The notes beneath the pieces were generated by a model, which did not search any database, was not told the DNA's origin, and was given only the letters and a program-made list of their open reading frames with translations. DNA of 64,000 nucleotides, taken from contig JASFXZ010000012.1 in NCBI GenBank assembly GCA_032209605.1, forward strand, positions 4,650,001-4,714,000, written 5' to 3'. Every line of letters starts with the position of its first letter. Position 1 is the stretch's first letter. Below are positions 12,613-26,451 of the stretch, in pieces. A program made the translations under genes and the position numbers. Source of the DNA: Mactromeris polynyma (lineage: Eukaryota; Mollusca; Bivalvia; Venerida; Mactridae).

Positions 12613-13772
12613 TTTTATAACGGCTTCTTCCCAAAAAATAGTCATTTATTACAACAATCGAAATTTGATACAGTTCTGAATTTAAAGATTCTTTACACTA
12701 ATACCCATGGTGAAAGAGGAAGTGATGATATCAGACAATGTCAACACAAAAACGCTTATGTAATATCTAATATTGTAATGTAAGGATATTACCACACTGT
12801 GTCGTTAATAGAGTGGGTTCAAGTGGAAACAGCATGTTATTAGGGAATCTATAGCAATGTTCTGGTTGGTTCTTACTGTTAAATTGTATTTAGCAAACTT
12901 TAATGAACAATTGATAACCAATAAGATTTTGAGAATAAAACAAAACTGACACACAATATGTACGACTGAGTAATATATCTCCCAATCGGCTTGCATTGGA
13001 AGTAGCACATTTCTGCTGTTGTTGGGAGGATGTTGCAGATAGATTTATTTATTTCAACATAAAATGTTCAATTTACATGGCAATATAAAATTAAGACCTA
13101 TATTAGTAACAACAATATGTATAAACCAATAAAGCCATATCAATCAAGATTATATGTTAAGGATAACAAAAAAAAGATGTATCTGGCTCATCTGAACATC
13201 GAATGTTTGAATTGGCTTCATCCAGTATTGTTGTTACATTGGCTAAAACATCTCTTATAAGAATCATTGCAATGTAAAACCGATTGACATAATTTTTTTT
13301 ATCATATTACTAACAGTAAAAACCTGTAAAATAGCCTGATTGTTAAAAAAACTGGACTTTTTTAAAGTTTTATGATAAACAAACATCTCTCTTCAACAAA
13401 TATGGAGTATTACATTATGAGTTCATTCTTTATTCATGCATGTTTATTGATGTTTTAACTATAGGAAATATATGTTTCATGTTTGGTTAGGTAAACAAAT
13501 GTACACAAAATAAGCATAGCATTACTTTAATATATAGTTTTGTGTGACATAGGAAGAATTTTAAGCTATATATAAAGTTATCACAGTCAGTTTATCAAAG
13601 AAAGACATTGTGTAACATGTTTTATAAACAAATAGATAAAACTATGAAACAATAAGTTATCTCTGACAGCAATAATGGATGAAAAAGCTAAACAAATAAA
13701 ATTTAACTATGTTTTAGGTTACAAATGATAAAACTGTTAAAAAGGAAAGGCAATACATTATTTAATACGAGC
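12613..13772. other. Unassigned intergenic DNA
   Basis: No gene is seen. The sequence near 13040-13110 (tttatttatttcaacataaa) may be the 3' tail of the minus-strand LINE fragment that follows, but this is weak. Confidence 0.4.
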
Positions 13773-13973
13773 TTAAAAAACTTTGCATTTGAAAGAAGAA
13801 ATACTTTTGGCATCCCTCACATCTTGTGGCAGACTGTTCCAAAGACAACAACTATTGAAAGCAAAATATTTCTTTCCAAAACCCTAGACTTCAGGAATTG
13901 CAAATCTCTTACATTCTGACATTAAATAATTTATTCCATCAGGGGTAACATCAGCCTTAACTCTGAACCTGGT
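13773..13973 (-). mobile_element. LINE ORF2 3' fragment
   Basis: The minus-strand frame contains FRVKADVTPDGINYLMSEC, one in-frame TAG, then GFGKKYFAFN and CLWNSLPQDVRDAKSISSFK before a terminal TAA. The phrase 'LWNSLPxxVRxAxSxxxFK' is characteristic of the extreme C-end of CR1/L2/RTE-like LINE proteins. It is a broken, 5'-truncated copy, and of a different LINE lineage from the zinc-finger-ended fragments at 1440 and 4430. Confidence 0.65.
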
Positions 13974-15034
13974 TGGATATTTATGGATTTCACTGATGGG
14001 GGTATAAGATTGATCCATGATTGGTTAAACCAGTATATACTGTACTTTCAGAGAGGGTGTTGTTCAATGGACGACCGTTCTGGTGAGGGTGCACTGTATA
14101 TGTTTGAATATTGTCTAAGTGGTCACCCTATATTTATGTTGGTTATGAAATATATTTTCAAATATATTTCTGATTGCTAGCCGTAGATTGTGTGCTGTTG
14201 TTATCAAAGTTTTGTATTTATTTACTAGTAATATATACTCTTTTTAGTTTTTTACTTTTGTAATTTATTATCGTACCCTGGGTGTGTTTGTTGAGATCTT
14301 GTTTTGTAGATGTGGGTTTCCAAGAGTTACTCACTCTCGTATTTACATTTAACAAACTAAATATACAAAAATGAAACGAAGCATTCGATCATATTTGAGA
14401 TGTAGTGCCCGCTTAATTATACATACGTACTTGACGCCATTAAAAACTATTTAAACTAGGCGTCATTTTGTAGTACTAACTGTCACAAGCGTGTTATAGT
14501 TATCTATGTGTTATTCTTCTTCAAAACTTTATTACATTCAAGACCAGTTATGTTTGATTTCATTATTGATTAACTTTTGGATATTATGTTTTAGAAATAA
14601 AGATTATTTTTGTCTTTGTACTTTGTCACTTTATCTATATGCACAATTTTGGTTGCGTTTTTAATGGCGTAATATGTATATGCATGACATCGTATTGATG
14701 TACAAGAATTTGCTGGTGTCACGTAAGTCACATATTGCTACTATGTTGTGTATTGATGTGTATTTATCTCACTGGTCTCCGACCTAAAGATATTAAAAAG
14801 AAACTTATATATTTACATTTCAATGATGGGAAGCGAAGCACAAGGCTTTCAGACAACAGTCAAACATGTCTTTAGTAACAAGTCAGTGTATACATATAAT
14901 GTGACTGATTACAGCAGGTGGTTGTTAAATACAGATGTATTCAATATAAAATGAACCGTTAAGATTCATCAATATTTACTGAATAGTTCAGGTAACCACT
15001 GATATGAGGTCAACTGTATTCACGTTACACTGTG
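13974..15034. other. Unassigned intergenic DNA
   Basis: No coding signal or repeat is recognised. A short open frame at 13983-14180 is probably upstream, out-of-frame sequence of the decayed LINE. Confidence 0.4.
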
Positions 15035-15216
15035 TATAGTAAAACCTCATTTAAAGACCATCCCAATAATAAGACCACCTTTAAATTAAGAACACGATTT
15101 CCAAGTCCATTTTCTCTGTTTTGCTCTTAATTCAACCTCAATATTACAACCACCTCAATATTAAGACCAGTTTTCAATGGTCCCATGGGTGGTCTTATTA
15201 TCGATGTTTTACTATA
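15035..15216. mobile_element. CAGTAAAACCTC-family MITE
   Basis: The ends are TATAGTAAAACCTCATTTAA and, inverted, ttttactata, with TA on both sides. The first C is mutated to T at both termini. The internal body is in the opposite orientation to the copy at 12426 (ttttgctcttaattcaacct). A short ORF at 15121 is a shadow of the repeat. Confidence 0.8.
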
Positions 15217-16533
15217 TTTATTTTGGAAAACGTGAATACAGCTGTATATGACCATGTGCATGTATTTAGCAAACTCAATGCGAATTATTTTATGATTTTA
15301 TATCAAAATTACAATCTACTAAACACATTCATAAACTTACGTCATAATTTAGATATTAACATTACGTCACAGAATGTATACTAAAATAAAAATTAACCAT
15401 GTTCATTTAATGTGTTCAAAACATAGAAACACTACGTAACAGGATTTCAAATAACATTGACTCTCAGTGAATGTTGTTGGTGTATTATTTTAGCTTCGAT
15501 AGGCCAACTTTCATTTTAACGAAGAATCTGAAATCCCACAGGGAGTTGATAACTATTTGGGTGTCAGTCTGCGATTGTTTGTAGCCTTGTTCGTCGGGTA
15601 AGGCTTAAGACACGTTCATGGACACTTTTCTTGGTGATTGAATGCGTCTGTAGATCATTCATCTAGAATTTAGAGAAAAAAAATATTTTAAAATCATAAT
15701 AATAATAAATTGTGAACTTCGGCCCATTTTCATTACTTTAACGTAAGTATATGATATGCCGTCTGGATAAGTACTTCAAACATATTACCACAACAACAAT
15801 GATCACTTATTTCTACTTTATGATTCACAGTGATGATGTCATTGAATATACGAGGATTTGATGATTAGCCATGTGAACCCAATTTTTCATCACTTTTGAA
15901 TCAAGAGCGGAAAGTTTTCTAGGTGCAAGGCAAATAGACCTGCTTGTACCGGTTGGAAACCCAAGCTGATGACCACTGAATATAACAGACACATGACATT
16001 ATTATATTATGGCCATACACACTATAGAAAACCACGTAGATTTTTCCAATTAATTGTATAAGCTGTATGTTTTTCACATTTTTGCAAGTTGTAAACGCTA
16101 TATCCTGAACATTAAATCAGCTTTTTAGTTCTTTATTATTTGCAGATAAAATGTTTCAGGCTTAATTTCTGATCCATGACATTATTTTGAAATTGCTTAT
16201 CTCCAATAAGTGACAAGCTACTGTAAATCACTTTATTTTTGCGACAACATAATTTCCGTGTTAATTCGCGAATCCAGAGAGCTTTTGGCGAATAAAATCA
16301 TGCATGTACGAATTTGGTGCATAACCGAAATGGTGTATACTCTGTTATTTATAATAAGCCACGTGAGTGTATAACGTTGTAATTTGTACATAGATGTTCA
16401 AACAACAGCACAAACCATTGCCTTCAATCTTAAATTCGCGACGGAGGAAAGACACGAATTCATTATTTCACGAAATACTTCTGGGGAAGACTTTCGCGAA
16501 ATTTTATGTCGCGAAAAAGTACAGTGATTTACA
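15217..16533. other. Unassigned DNA, probably 3' flank of the minus-strand gene
   Basis: No exon is recognised. TTTATT at 16232-16237 is AATAAA on the minus strand, about 300 bases past the stop at 16534, and could be that gene's polyadenylation signal. Confidence 0.35.
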
Positions 16534-16826
16534 TTAATTACCATTGATTGTATAATTATCGTTGTGTAAACCATAGGCCTGATTCAAATGAATGTATTCA
16601 TCTCTGTTATCCTTGGTTCGGCAGCAACATGGACAACTGTCCTGGCATTTCCGCACACAAAATACTTCCGCTCTATGTACACAGAAAAATAGTACTAAAG
16701 CCAAGCCTATGAGGATTGCTATCACTCCAATTACCGCCGGAACTATCCAAACTAATCTAACAAAATCAAAGTCATCGTCAGTTGACGCCGTCGGCAATGG
16801 ACCTATCGTCGGCTCCGCACTCATAA
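16534..16826 (-). CDS. Last exon of a small type I membrane protein (5' partial)
   Basis: The open frame encodes about 97 residues. It has an acidic Ser/Thr/Pro-rich stalk (MSAEPTIGPLPTASTDDD), one long hydrophobic helix (LVWIVPAVIGVIAILIGLAL and onward), a juxtamembrane cysteine cluster (CVRKCQDSCPCCC), and a tail with a YxxL-type motif (EYIHLNQAYG), ending TINGN. That is the normal shape of the last coding exon of a type I receptor: stalk, helix, possibly palmitoylated cysteines and a tyrosine sorting motif. A plausible acceptor (gccgacggag after a pyrimidine run) would start the exon at 16826 in phase 1, which fits the candidate exon at 26452-26538 across the 8.5 kb satellite. Alternatively the ATG at 16824 starts a free-standing 96-residue protein. 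No family is recognised. Confidence 0.55.
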
Positions 16827-17383
16827 CTCCGTCGGCATAAAAAGTGTGAAAACAGCAAAGTAAGAATAACCACTTCGAAATTTACACTCAGTGAATTATG
16901 ATACACGATTATGTTTCCCGTCCTAATTGGATAATTTTACCTAGACACTTATCTCACAATATGATAGAACGAATTCGTCCATTGCATCACATGAATCGCT
17001 TACACTATAATAACTCATATACATATGCATATATATATGTACCTAATTGGTAAATTAATTGAAAACTAAACGCAATTTAATGACTGTGTTGCAATCTCTA
17101 TCAACATATATCAATCCCATATCGTACTAATTATTGTGATATCATACTTTTATCAGTATATCACATGTCGGAAGTTGATAACACATGCATAGCTATTTAT
17201 ATCAAATCCAGAAAACCATATCTTGGATGAAGGTCATGTCCGAGGGTTGACCAAATTATTGTGAGACATTCTTCAGGTCTCTGTGTACACACACTGTACA
17301 TATCGAAGTTTTGGCATAAAACTTGAATTTGGTAACAGTATCATCACTCATTCTATATTTATTTTGGATTTTCCATTTATAGA
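16827..17383. other. Flank of the 30-bp satellite, nothing recognised
   Basis: This is AT-rich sequence with a short AT dinucleotide run near 17025. If the gene at 16534 extends upstream, it is intron. Confidence 0.4.
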
Positions 17384-20300
17384 AACAGGTAACCATTTGC
17401 GAAATATTTTTGGAAATAGGTACTCCTTTTGGAAATAGGTAATTACTTGGAAACATTTTGGGAAACAAGTATCCATTTGGAAACATTTTGGGAAACAGGT
17501 AATCATTTGGAAACATTTTGGGAAATAGGTAATCATTTGGAAACATTTTGGGAAATAGGTATCCATTTGGAAACATTTTGGGAAACAGGTAATCATTTGG
17601 AAACATTTTGGGAAATAGGTAATTATTTGGAAACATTTTGGGAAACAGGTAATCATTTGGAAACATTTTGGGAAACATGTTATCATTTGGAAACATTTTG
17701 GGAAACATGTTATCATTTGGAAACATTTTGGGAAACAGGTAACCATTTGGAAACATTTTGGGAAACATGATATCATTTGGAAACATTTTGGGAAACATGT
17801 TATCATTTGGAAACATTTTGGGAAACATGATATCATTTGGAAACATTTTGGGAAACAGGTAACCATTTGGAAACATTTTGGGAAACATGTAACCATTTGG
17901 ATATATTTTGGGAAACAGGTAACCATTTGGAAACATTTTGGGAAACAGGTTATCATTTGGACATATTTTGGGAAACAGGTAACCATTTGGAAACATTTTG
18001 GGAAACATGTTATCATTTGGAAACATTTTGGGAAACAGGAAACCATTTGGAAACATTTTGGGAAACATGTAACCATTTGGATATATTTTGGGAAACAGGT
18101 AACCATTTGGAAACATTTTGGGAAACATGTTATCATTTGGACATATTTTGGGAAACAGGTAACCATTTGGAAACATTTTGGGAAACATGTTATCATTTGG
18201 AAACATTTTGGGAAACAGGTAACCATTTGGAAACATTTTGGGAAACATGTAATCATTTGGACATATTTTGGGAAACATGTAATCATGTGGAAACATTTTG
18301 GGAAACATGTAATCATGTGGAAACATTTTGGGAAACATGTAATCATGTCGAAACATTTTGGGAAACATGTAATCATGTGGAAACATTTTGGGAAACATGT
18401 AATCATGTGGAAACATTTTGGGAAACATGTAATCATTTGGAAACATTTTGGGAAACATGTAATCATGTGGAAACATTTTGGGAAACAGGTAACCATTTGG
18501 AAACATTTTGGGAAACATGTAATCATTTGGACATATTTTGGGAAACAGGTAACCATTTGGAAACATTTTGGGAAACATGTAATCATGTGGACACATTTTG
18601 GGAAATAGGTAATCATTTGGAAACATTTTGGGGAATAGGTAATTATTTGGATACATTTTGGGAAACAGGTAACCATTTGGAAACATTTTGGGAAACAGGT
18701 AACCATTTGGACACATTTTGGGAAACAGGTAACCATTTGGAAACATTTTGGGAAACAGGTAACCATTTGGACACATTTTGGGAAACAGGTAACCATTTGG
18801 ACACATTTTGGGAAACAGGTAACCATTTGGACACATTTTGGGAAACAGGTAATCATTTGGAAACATTTTGGGAAACAGGTAACCATTTGGACACATTTTG
18901 GGAAACAGGTAACCATTTGGACACATTTTGGGAAACATGTAATCATGTGGAAACATTTTGGGAAACATGTAATCATTTGGAAACATTTTGGGAAACATGT
19001 AATCATGTGGAAACATTTTGGGAAACAGGTAACCATTTGGACACATTTTGGGAAACAGGTAACCATTTGGAAACATTTTGGGAAACAGGTAACCATTTGG
19101 ACACATTTTGGGAAACAGGTAACCATTTGGAAACATTTTGGGAAACAGGTAACCATTTGGACACATTTTGGGAAACAGGTAACCATTTGGACACATTTTG
19201 GGAAACATGTAATCATGTGGAAACATTTTGGGAAACATGTAATCATGTGGAAACATTTTGGGAAACAGGTAACCATTTGGACACATTTTGGGAAACATGT
19301 AATCATGTGGAAACATTTTGGGAAACATGTAATCATTTGGAAACATTTTGGGAAACATGTAATCATGTGGAAACATTTTGGGAAACATGTAATCATTTGG
19401 AAACATTTTGGGAAACATGTAATCATGTGGAAACATTTTGGGAAACATGTAATCATGTGGACACATTTTGGGAAACATGTAATCATGTGGAAACATTTTG
19501 GGAAACATGTAATCATGTGGAAACATTTTGGGAAACATGTAACCATTTGGAAACATTTTGGGAAACATGTAATCATGTGGAAACATTTTGGGAAACATGT
19601 AATCATTTGGAAACATTTTGGGAAACATGTAATCATTTGGAAACATTTTGGGAAACATGTAATCATTTGGAAACATTTTGGGAAACAAGTAACCATTTGG
19701 AAACATTTTGGGAAACATGTAATCATTTGGAAACATTTTGGGAAACAAGTAATCATGTGGACACATTTTGGGAAACATGTAATCATGTGGAAACATTTTG
19801 GGAAACAGGTAACCATTTGGAAACATTTTGGGAAACATGTAACCATTTGGAAACATTTTGGGAAACAAGTAATCATTTGGACATATTTTGGGAAACATGT
19901 AACCATTTGGAAACATTTTGGGAAACAAGTAATCATGTGGACACATTTTGGGAAACATGTAATCATGTGGAAACATTTTGGGAAACATGTAATCATTTGG
20001 AAACATTTGGGAAACATGTAATCATGTGGAAACATTTTGGGAAACATGTAATCATGTGGAAACATTTTGGGAAACATGTAACCATTTGGAAACATTTTGG
20101 GAAACATGTAATCATGTGGAAACATTTTGGGAAACATGTAATCATGTGGAAACAATTTGGGAAACATGTAATCATGTGGAAACATTTTGGGAAACATGTA
20201 ACCATTTGGAAACATTTTGGGAAACATGTAATCATTTGGAAACATTTTGGGAAACATGTAATCATGTGGAAACATTTTGGGAAACATGTAACCATTTGGA

Positions 20301-23300
20301 AACATTTTGGGAAACATGTAATCATGTGGAAACATTTTGGGAAACATGTAATCATGTGGAAACATTTTGGGAAACATGTAATCATTTGGAAACATTTTGG
20401 GAAACATGTAATCATGTGGACACATTTTGGGAAACATGTAATCATGTGGACACATTTTGGGAAACATGTAATCATGTGGAAACATTTTGGGAAACATGTA
20501 ACCATTTGGACACATTTTGGGAAACATGTAATCATGTGGACACATTTTGGGAAACATGTAATCATGTGGACACATTTTGGGAAACATGTAATCATGTGGA
20601 CACATTTTGGGAAACATGTAATCATGTGGAAACATTTTGGGAAACATGTAATCATGTGGACACATTTTGGGAAACATGTAATCATGTGGACACATTTTGG
20701 GAAACATGTAATCATGTGGAAACATTTTGGGAAACATGTAATCATGTGGAAACATTTTGGGAAACATGTAACCATTTGGACACATTTTGGGAAACATGTA
20801 ATCATGTGGAAACATTTTGGGAAACATGTAATCATGTGGACACATTTTGGGAAACATGTAATCATGTGGACACATTTTGGGAAACATGTAATCATGTGGA
20901 AACATTTTGGGAAACATGTAATCATGTGGACACATTTTGGGAAACATGTAATCATGTGGACACATTTTGGGAAACATGTAATCATGTGGAAACATTTTGG
21001 GAAACAAGTAATCATTTGGAAACATTTTGGGAAACAAGTAATCATGTGGACACATTTTGGGAAACATGTAATCATGTGGAAACATTTTGGGAAACATGTA
21101 ATCATTTGGAAACATTTTGGGAAACATGTAATCATGTGGACACATTTTGGGAAATAGGTAATCATTTGGAAACATTTTGGGGAATAGGTAATTATTTGGA
21201 TACATTTTGGGAAACAGGTAACCATTTGGAAACATTTTGGGAAACAGGTAACCATTTGGAAACATTTTGGGAAACATGTAATCATGTGGAAACATTTTGG
21301 GAAACATGTAATCATGTGGACACATTTTGGGAAACATGTAATCATGTGGAAACATTTTGGGAAACATGTAATCATGTGGAAACATTTTGGGAAACAGGTA
21401 ACCATTTGGAAACATTTTGGGAAACATGTAATCATTTGGACATATTTTGGGAAACATGTAATCATTTGGACATATTTTGGGAAACAGGTAACCATTTGGA
21501 AACATTTTGGGAAACATGTAATCATGTGGAAACATTTTGGGAAACATGTAATCATGTGGAAACATTTTGGGAAACAGGTAACCATTTGGAAACATTTTGG
21601 GAAACATGTAACCATTTGGACACATTTTGGGAAACATGTAATCATGTGGAAACATTTTGGGAAACATGTAATCATGTGGAAACATTTTGGGAAACATGTA
21701 ATCATGTGGAAACATTTTGGGAAACATGTAATCATGTGGACACATTTTGGGAAACATGTAATCATGTGGACATATTTTGGGAAACATGTAACCATTTGGA
21801 AACATTTTGGGAAACATGTAATCATGTGGAAACATTTTGGGAAACATGTAATCATGTGGACACATTTTGGGAAACATGTAATCATGTGGAAACATTTTGG
21901 GAAACAAGTAATCATGTGGACACATTTTGGGAAACATGTAATCATGTGGAAACATTTTGGGAAACATGTAATCATGTGGACACATTTTGGGAAACATGTA
22001 ATCATGTGGAAACATTTTGGGAAACATGTAACCATTTGGACACATTTTGGGAAACATGTAATCATGTGGAAACATTTTGGGAAACATGTAATCATTTGGA
22101 TACATTTTGGGAAACATGTAATCATGTGGAAACATTTTGGGAAACATGTAATCATGTGGAAACATTTTGGGAAACATGTAATCATGTGGAAACATTTTGG
22201 GAAACATGTAATCATGTGGAAACATTTTGGGAAACATGTAATCATGTGGAAACATTTTGGGAAACATGTAATCATGTGGAAACATTTTGGGAAACAGGTA
22301 ACCATTTGGATACATTTTGGGAAACATGTAATCATGTGGAAACATTTTGGGAAACAAGTAATCATTTGGAAACATTTTGGGAAACAAGTAATCATGTGGA
22401 CACATTTTGGGAAACATGTAATCATGTGGAAACATTTTGGGAAACATGTAATCATTTGGAAACATTTTGGGAAACATGTAATCATGTGGACACATTTTGG
22501 GAAATAGGTAATCATTTGGAAACATTTTGGGGAATAGGTAATTATTTGGATACATTTTGGGAAACAGGTAACCATTTGGAAACATTTTGGGAAACAGGTA
22601 ACCATTTGGAAACATTTTGGGAAACATGTAATCATGTGGAAACATTTTGGGAAACATGTAATCATGTGGACACATTTTGGGAAACATGTAATCATGTGGA
22701 AACATTTTGGGAAACATGTAATCATGTGGAAACATTTTGGGAAACAGGTAACCATTTGGAAACATTTTGGGAAACATGTAATCATTTGGACATATTTTGG
22801 GAAACATGTAATCATTTGGACATATTTTGGGAAACAGGTAACCATTTGGAAACATTTTGGGAAACATGTAATCATGTGGAAACATTTTGGGAAACATGTA
22901 ATCATGTGGAAACATTTTGGGAAACAGGTAACCATTTGGAAACATTTTGGGAAACATGTAACCATTTGGACACATTTTGGGAAACATGTAATCATGTGGA
23001 AACATTTTGGGAAACATGTAATCATGTGGAAACATTTTGGGAAACATGTAATCATGTGGAAACATTTTGGGAAACATGTAATCATGTGGACACATTTTGG
23101 GAAACATGTAATCATGTGGACATATTTTGGGAAACATGTAACCATTTGGAAACATTTTGGGAAACATGTAATCATGTGGAAACATTTTGGGAAACATGTA
23201 ATCATGTGGACACATTTTGGGAAACATGTAATCATGTGGAAACATTTTGGGAAACAAGTAATCATGTGGACACATTTTGGGAAACATGTAATCATGTGGA

Positions 23301-25906
23301 AACATTTTGGGAAACATGTAATCATGTGGACACATTTTGGGAAACATGTAATCATGTGGAAACATTTTGGGAAACATGTAACCATTTGGACACATTTTGG
23401 GAAACATGTAATCATGTGGAAACATTTTGGGAAACATGTAATCATTTGGATACATTTTGGGAAACATGTAATCATGTGGAAACATTTTGGGAAACATGTA
23501 ATCATGTGGAAACATTTTGGGAAACATGTAATCATGTGGAAACATTTTGGGAAACATGTAATCATGTGGAAACATTTTGGGAAACATGTAATCATGTGGA
23601 AACATTTTGGGAAACATGTAATCATGTGGAAACATTTTGGGAAACAGGTAACCATTTGGATACATTTTGGGAAACATGTAATCATGTGGAAACATTTTGG
23701 GAAACATGTAATCATGTGGAAACATTTTGGGAAACATGTAATCATGTGGAAACATTTTGGGAAACATGTAATCATGTGGAAACATTTTGGGAAACAGGTA
23801 ACCATTTGGATACATTTTGGGAAACATGTAATCATGTGGAAACATTTTGGGAAACATGTAATCATGTGGACACATTTTGGGAAACATGTAATCATGTGGA
23901 AACATTTTGGGAAACAAGTAATCATGTGGACACATTTTGGGAAACAGGTAATCATGTGGAAACATTTTGGGAAACATGTAATCATGTGGAAACATTTTGG
24001 GAAACATGTAAGCATTTGGAAACATTTTGGGAAACAAGTAATCATGTGGAAACATTTTGGGAAACATGTAATCATTTGGAAACATTTTGGGAAACATGTA
24101 ATCATGTGGAAACATTTTGGGAAACATGTAATCATGTGGAAACATTTTGGGAAACATGTAATCATGTGGAAACATTTTGGGAAACATGTAACCATTTGGA
24201 AACATTTTGGGAAACATGTAATCATGTGGAAACATTTTGGGAAACATGTAATCATGTGGAAACATTTTGGGAAACAGGTAACCATTTGGAAACATTTTGG
24301 GAAACATGTAATCATGTGGAAACATTTTGGGAAACATGTAATCATTTGGAAACATTTTGGGAAACATGTAATCATGTGGAAACATTTTGGGAAACATGTA
24401 ATCATGTGGAAACATTTTGGGAAACATGTAACCATTTGGAAACATTTTGGGAAACATGTAATCATGTGGAAACATTTTGGGAAACATGTAATCATGTGGA
24501 AACTTTTTGGGAAACATGTAACCATTTGGAAACATTTTGGGAAACATGTAATCATTTGGATACATTTTGGGAAACATGTAATCATGTGGAAACATTTTGG
24601 GAAACATGTAATCATGTGGAAACATTTTGGGAAACATGTAATCATGTGGAAACATTTTGGGAAACATGTAACCATTTGGAAACATTTTGGGAAACATGTA
24701 ATCATGTGGAAACATTTTGGGAAACATGTAATCATGTGGAAACATTTTGGGAAACAGGTAACCATTTGGAAACATTTTGGGAAACATGTAATCATGTGGA
24801 AACATTTTGGGAAACATGTAATCATGTGGAAACATTTTGGGAAACATGTAATCATGTGGACACATTTTGGGAAACAGGTAACCATTTGGAAACATTTTGG
24901 GAAACATGTAATCATGTGGAAACATTTTGGGAAACATGTAATCATGTGGAAACATTTTGGGAAACATGTAATCATGTGGAAACATTTTGGGAAACATGTA
25001 ATCATGTGGAAACATTTTGGGAAACAGGTAACCATTTGGATACATTTTGGGAAACATGTAATCATGTGGAAACATTTTGGGAAACATGTAATCATGTGGA
25101 AACATTTTGGGAAACATGTAATCATGTGGAAACATTTTGGGAAACATGTAATCATGTGGAAACATTTTGGGAAACATGTAATCATGTGGACACATTTTGG
25201 GAAACAGGTAACCATTTGGAAACATTTTGGGAAACATGTAATCATGTGGAAACATTTTTGGAAACATGTAATCATGTGGAAACATTTTGGGAAACATGTA
25301 ATCATGTGGACACATTTTGGGAAACATGTAATCATGTGGACACATTTTGGGAAACATGTAACCATTTGGAAACATTTTGGGAAACAGGTAACCATTTGGA
25401 CACATTTTGGGAAACATGTAACCATTTGGACACATTTTGGGAAACATGTAATCATGTGGAAACATTTTGGGAAACATGTAATCATGTGGACACATTTTGG
25501 GAAACATGTAATCATGTGGACACATTTTGGGAAACATGTAACCATTTGGAAACATTTTGGGAAACAGGTAACCATTTGGACACATTTTGGGAAATAGGTA
25601 ATCATTTGGAAACATTTTGGGAAATAGGTAATCATTTGGAAACATTTTGGGAAATAGGTAATCATTTGGAAACATTTTGGGAAATAGGTAATCATTTGGA
25701 AACATTTTGGGAAATAGGTAATCATTTGGAAACATTTTGGGAAATAGGTAATCATTTGGAAACATTTTGGGAAATAGGTAATCATTAGGAAACATTTTGG
25801 GAAATAGGTAATTTTTTGGATACATTTTGGGAAACAAGTATCCATTTGGAAACATTTTGGGAAACATGTAATCATGTGGACACATTTTGGGAAACAGGTA
25901 ACCGTA
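17384..25906. repeat. 8.5 kb satellite of a 30-bp unit (about 284 copies)
   Basis: The unit is gaaacatgtaatcatg + tggaaacattttgg, repeated head to tail. The 30-bp register holds over the whole array, with a single 1-bp deletion near 20008 (acatttggg instead of acattttggg). Three linked variants are interspersed: A (catgtaatcatgtgg, with the dyad ACATGTAATCATGT), B (caggtaaccatttgg) and C (taggtaatcatttgg). C units and the rare 'caagtatccatttgg' unit concentrate at both edges, while A dominates the interior. Because 30 is divisible by three and the unit lacks stops in several frames, very long open frames (up to 2845 codons minus, 1920 plus) appear on both strands. Variant sites change amino acids freely, so these are not protein genes. 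Confidence 0.97.
20971..23700. repeat. 1350-bp internal duplication within the 30-bp satellite
   Basis: The order of unit variants from 20971 to about 22350 is repeated from 22321 to about 23700, an offset of exactly 1350 bp (45 units). Markers: 'gaaacaagtaatcatttgg' at 21001 and 22351; the rare pair 'ggaataggtaattatttgg' at 21181 and 22531. A similar marker pair near 18631 suggests an older related block. Confidence 0.85.
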
Positions 25907-26451
25907 ATTGAACTTTATAAATCCATTAAATCATACTTTATTGTGGAGGATCCCAGGTGTAAAAGCTGACATTAATGACCGAGTGTACCCTAGTGTCAAC
26001 GTACATAAATGGGCATTGACAAATACCCCTAAATAAGAAAAGAAACATATACCATTCTAAAAAACTGAGACTTCAATCAAATATGTCCGAATACCTGCTT
26101 AATATATCAACTCCTGGGGTGGTATTCACGAAACATCTTAAAGTTTACCCTAATATTGTCCTTATCCTTATTTTCTTTCACTTAGTTAAAGATAAGGAAA
26201 TACTTAACCTTAAAATTTCATTAGTGCCATTTATGGATTTCCTTAGCAAAGGAAAGTCTTAACTTTAAGGAAAATATTAATTTCATCGAAGGAAAATGGA
26301 CGCTACCTTATCTTTTAAGGGAAAAATGCCATATGTAATACAATTCTTAAGATTATATATTTAGTGAAAGCCACTTAAGTATTTTCTAAATATTTAAGGA
26401 AAAACATTGTGGATATTAAGGAAAATATTACTTCTAAGGAAAAATCTTTAC
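25907..26451. other. Flank with an AAGGAAA-rich foldback (part)
   Basis: From about 26115 the sequence GGGGTGGTATTCACGAAACA resembles the left end of the MITE at 11833. It is followed by alternating TTAAGG and CCTTAA words out to 26440 that can pair with each other. No clean right terminus was found. No gene is seen. Confidence 0.45.

Noticed and set aside
16592..16840. Plus-strand 82-codon frame
   Set aside because: Antisense shadow of the membrane-protein exon, whose helix and cysteine pattern make far better sense.
17256..25885. Giant open reading frames (up to 2845 codons) of MFPKMFPHDY- or ETFWETCNHV-type repeats on both strands
   Set aside because: They are open on both strands at once because the 30-bp unit lacks stops; variant sites change residues freely, and the frame changes at the 1-bp deletion near 20008 without ending. 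No start context or flanking gene structure supports a protein.
17384..25906. CRISPR-like regular 30-bp repeats
   Set aside because: No spacers separate the units, no cas genes are present, and the DNA is eukaryotic with introns; it is an ordinary satellite.
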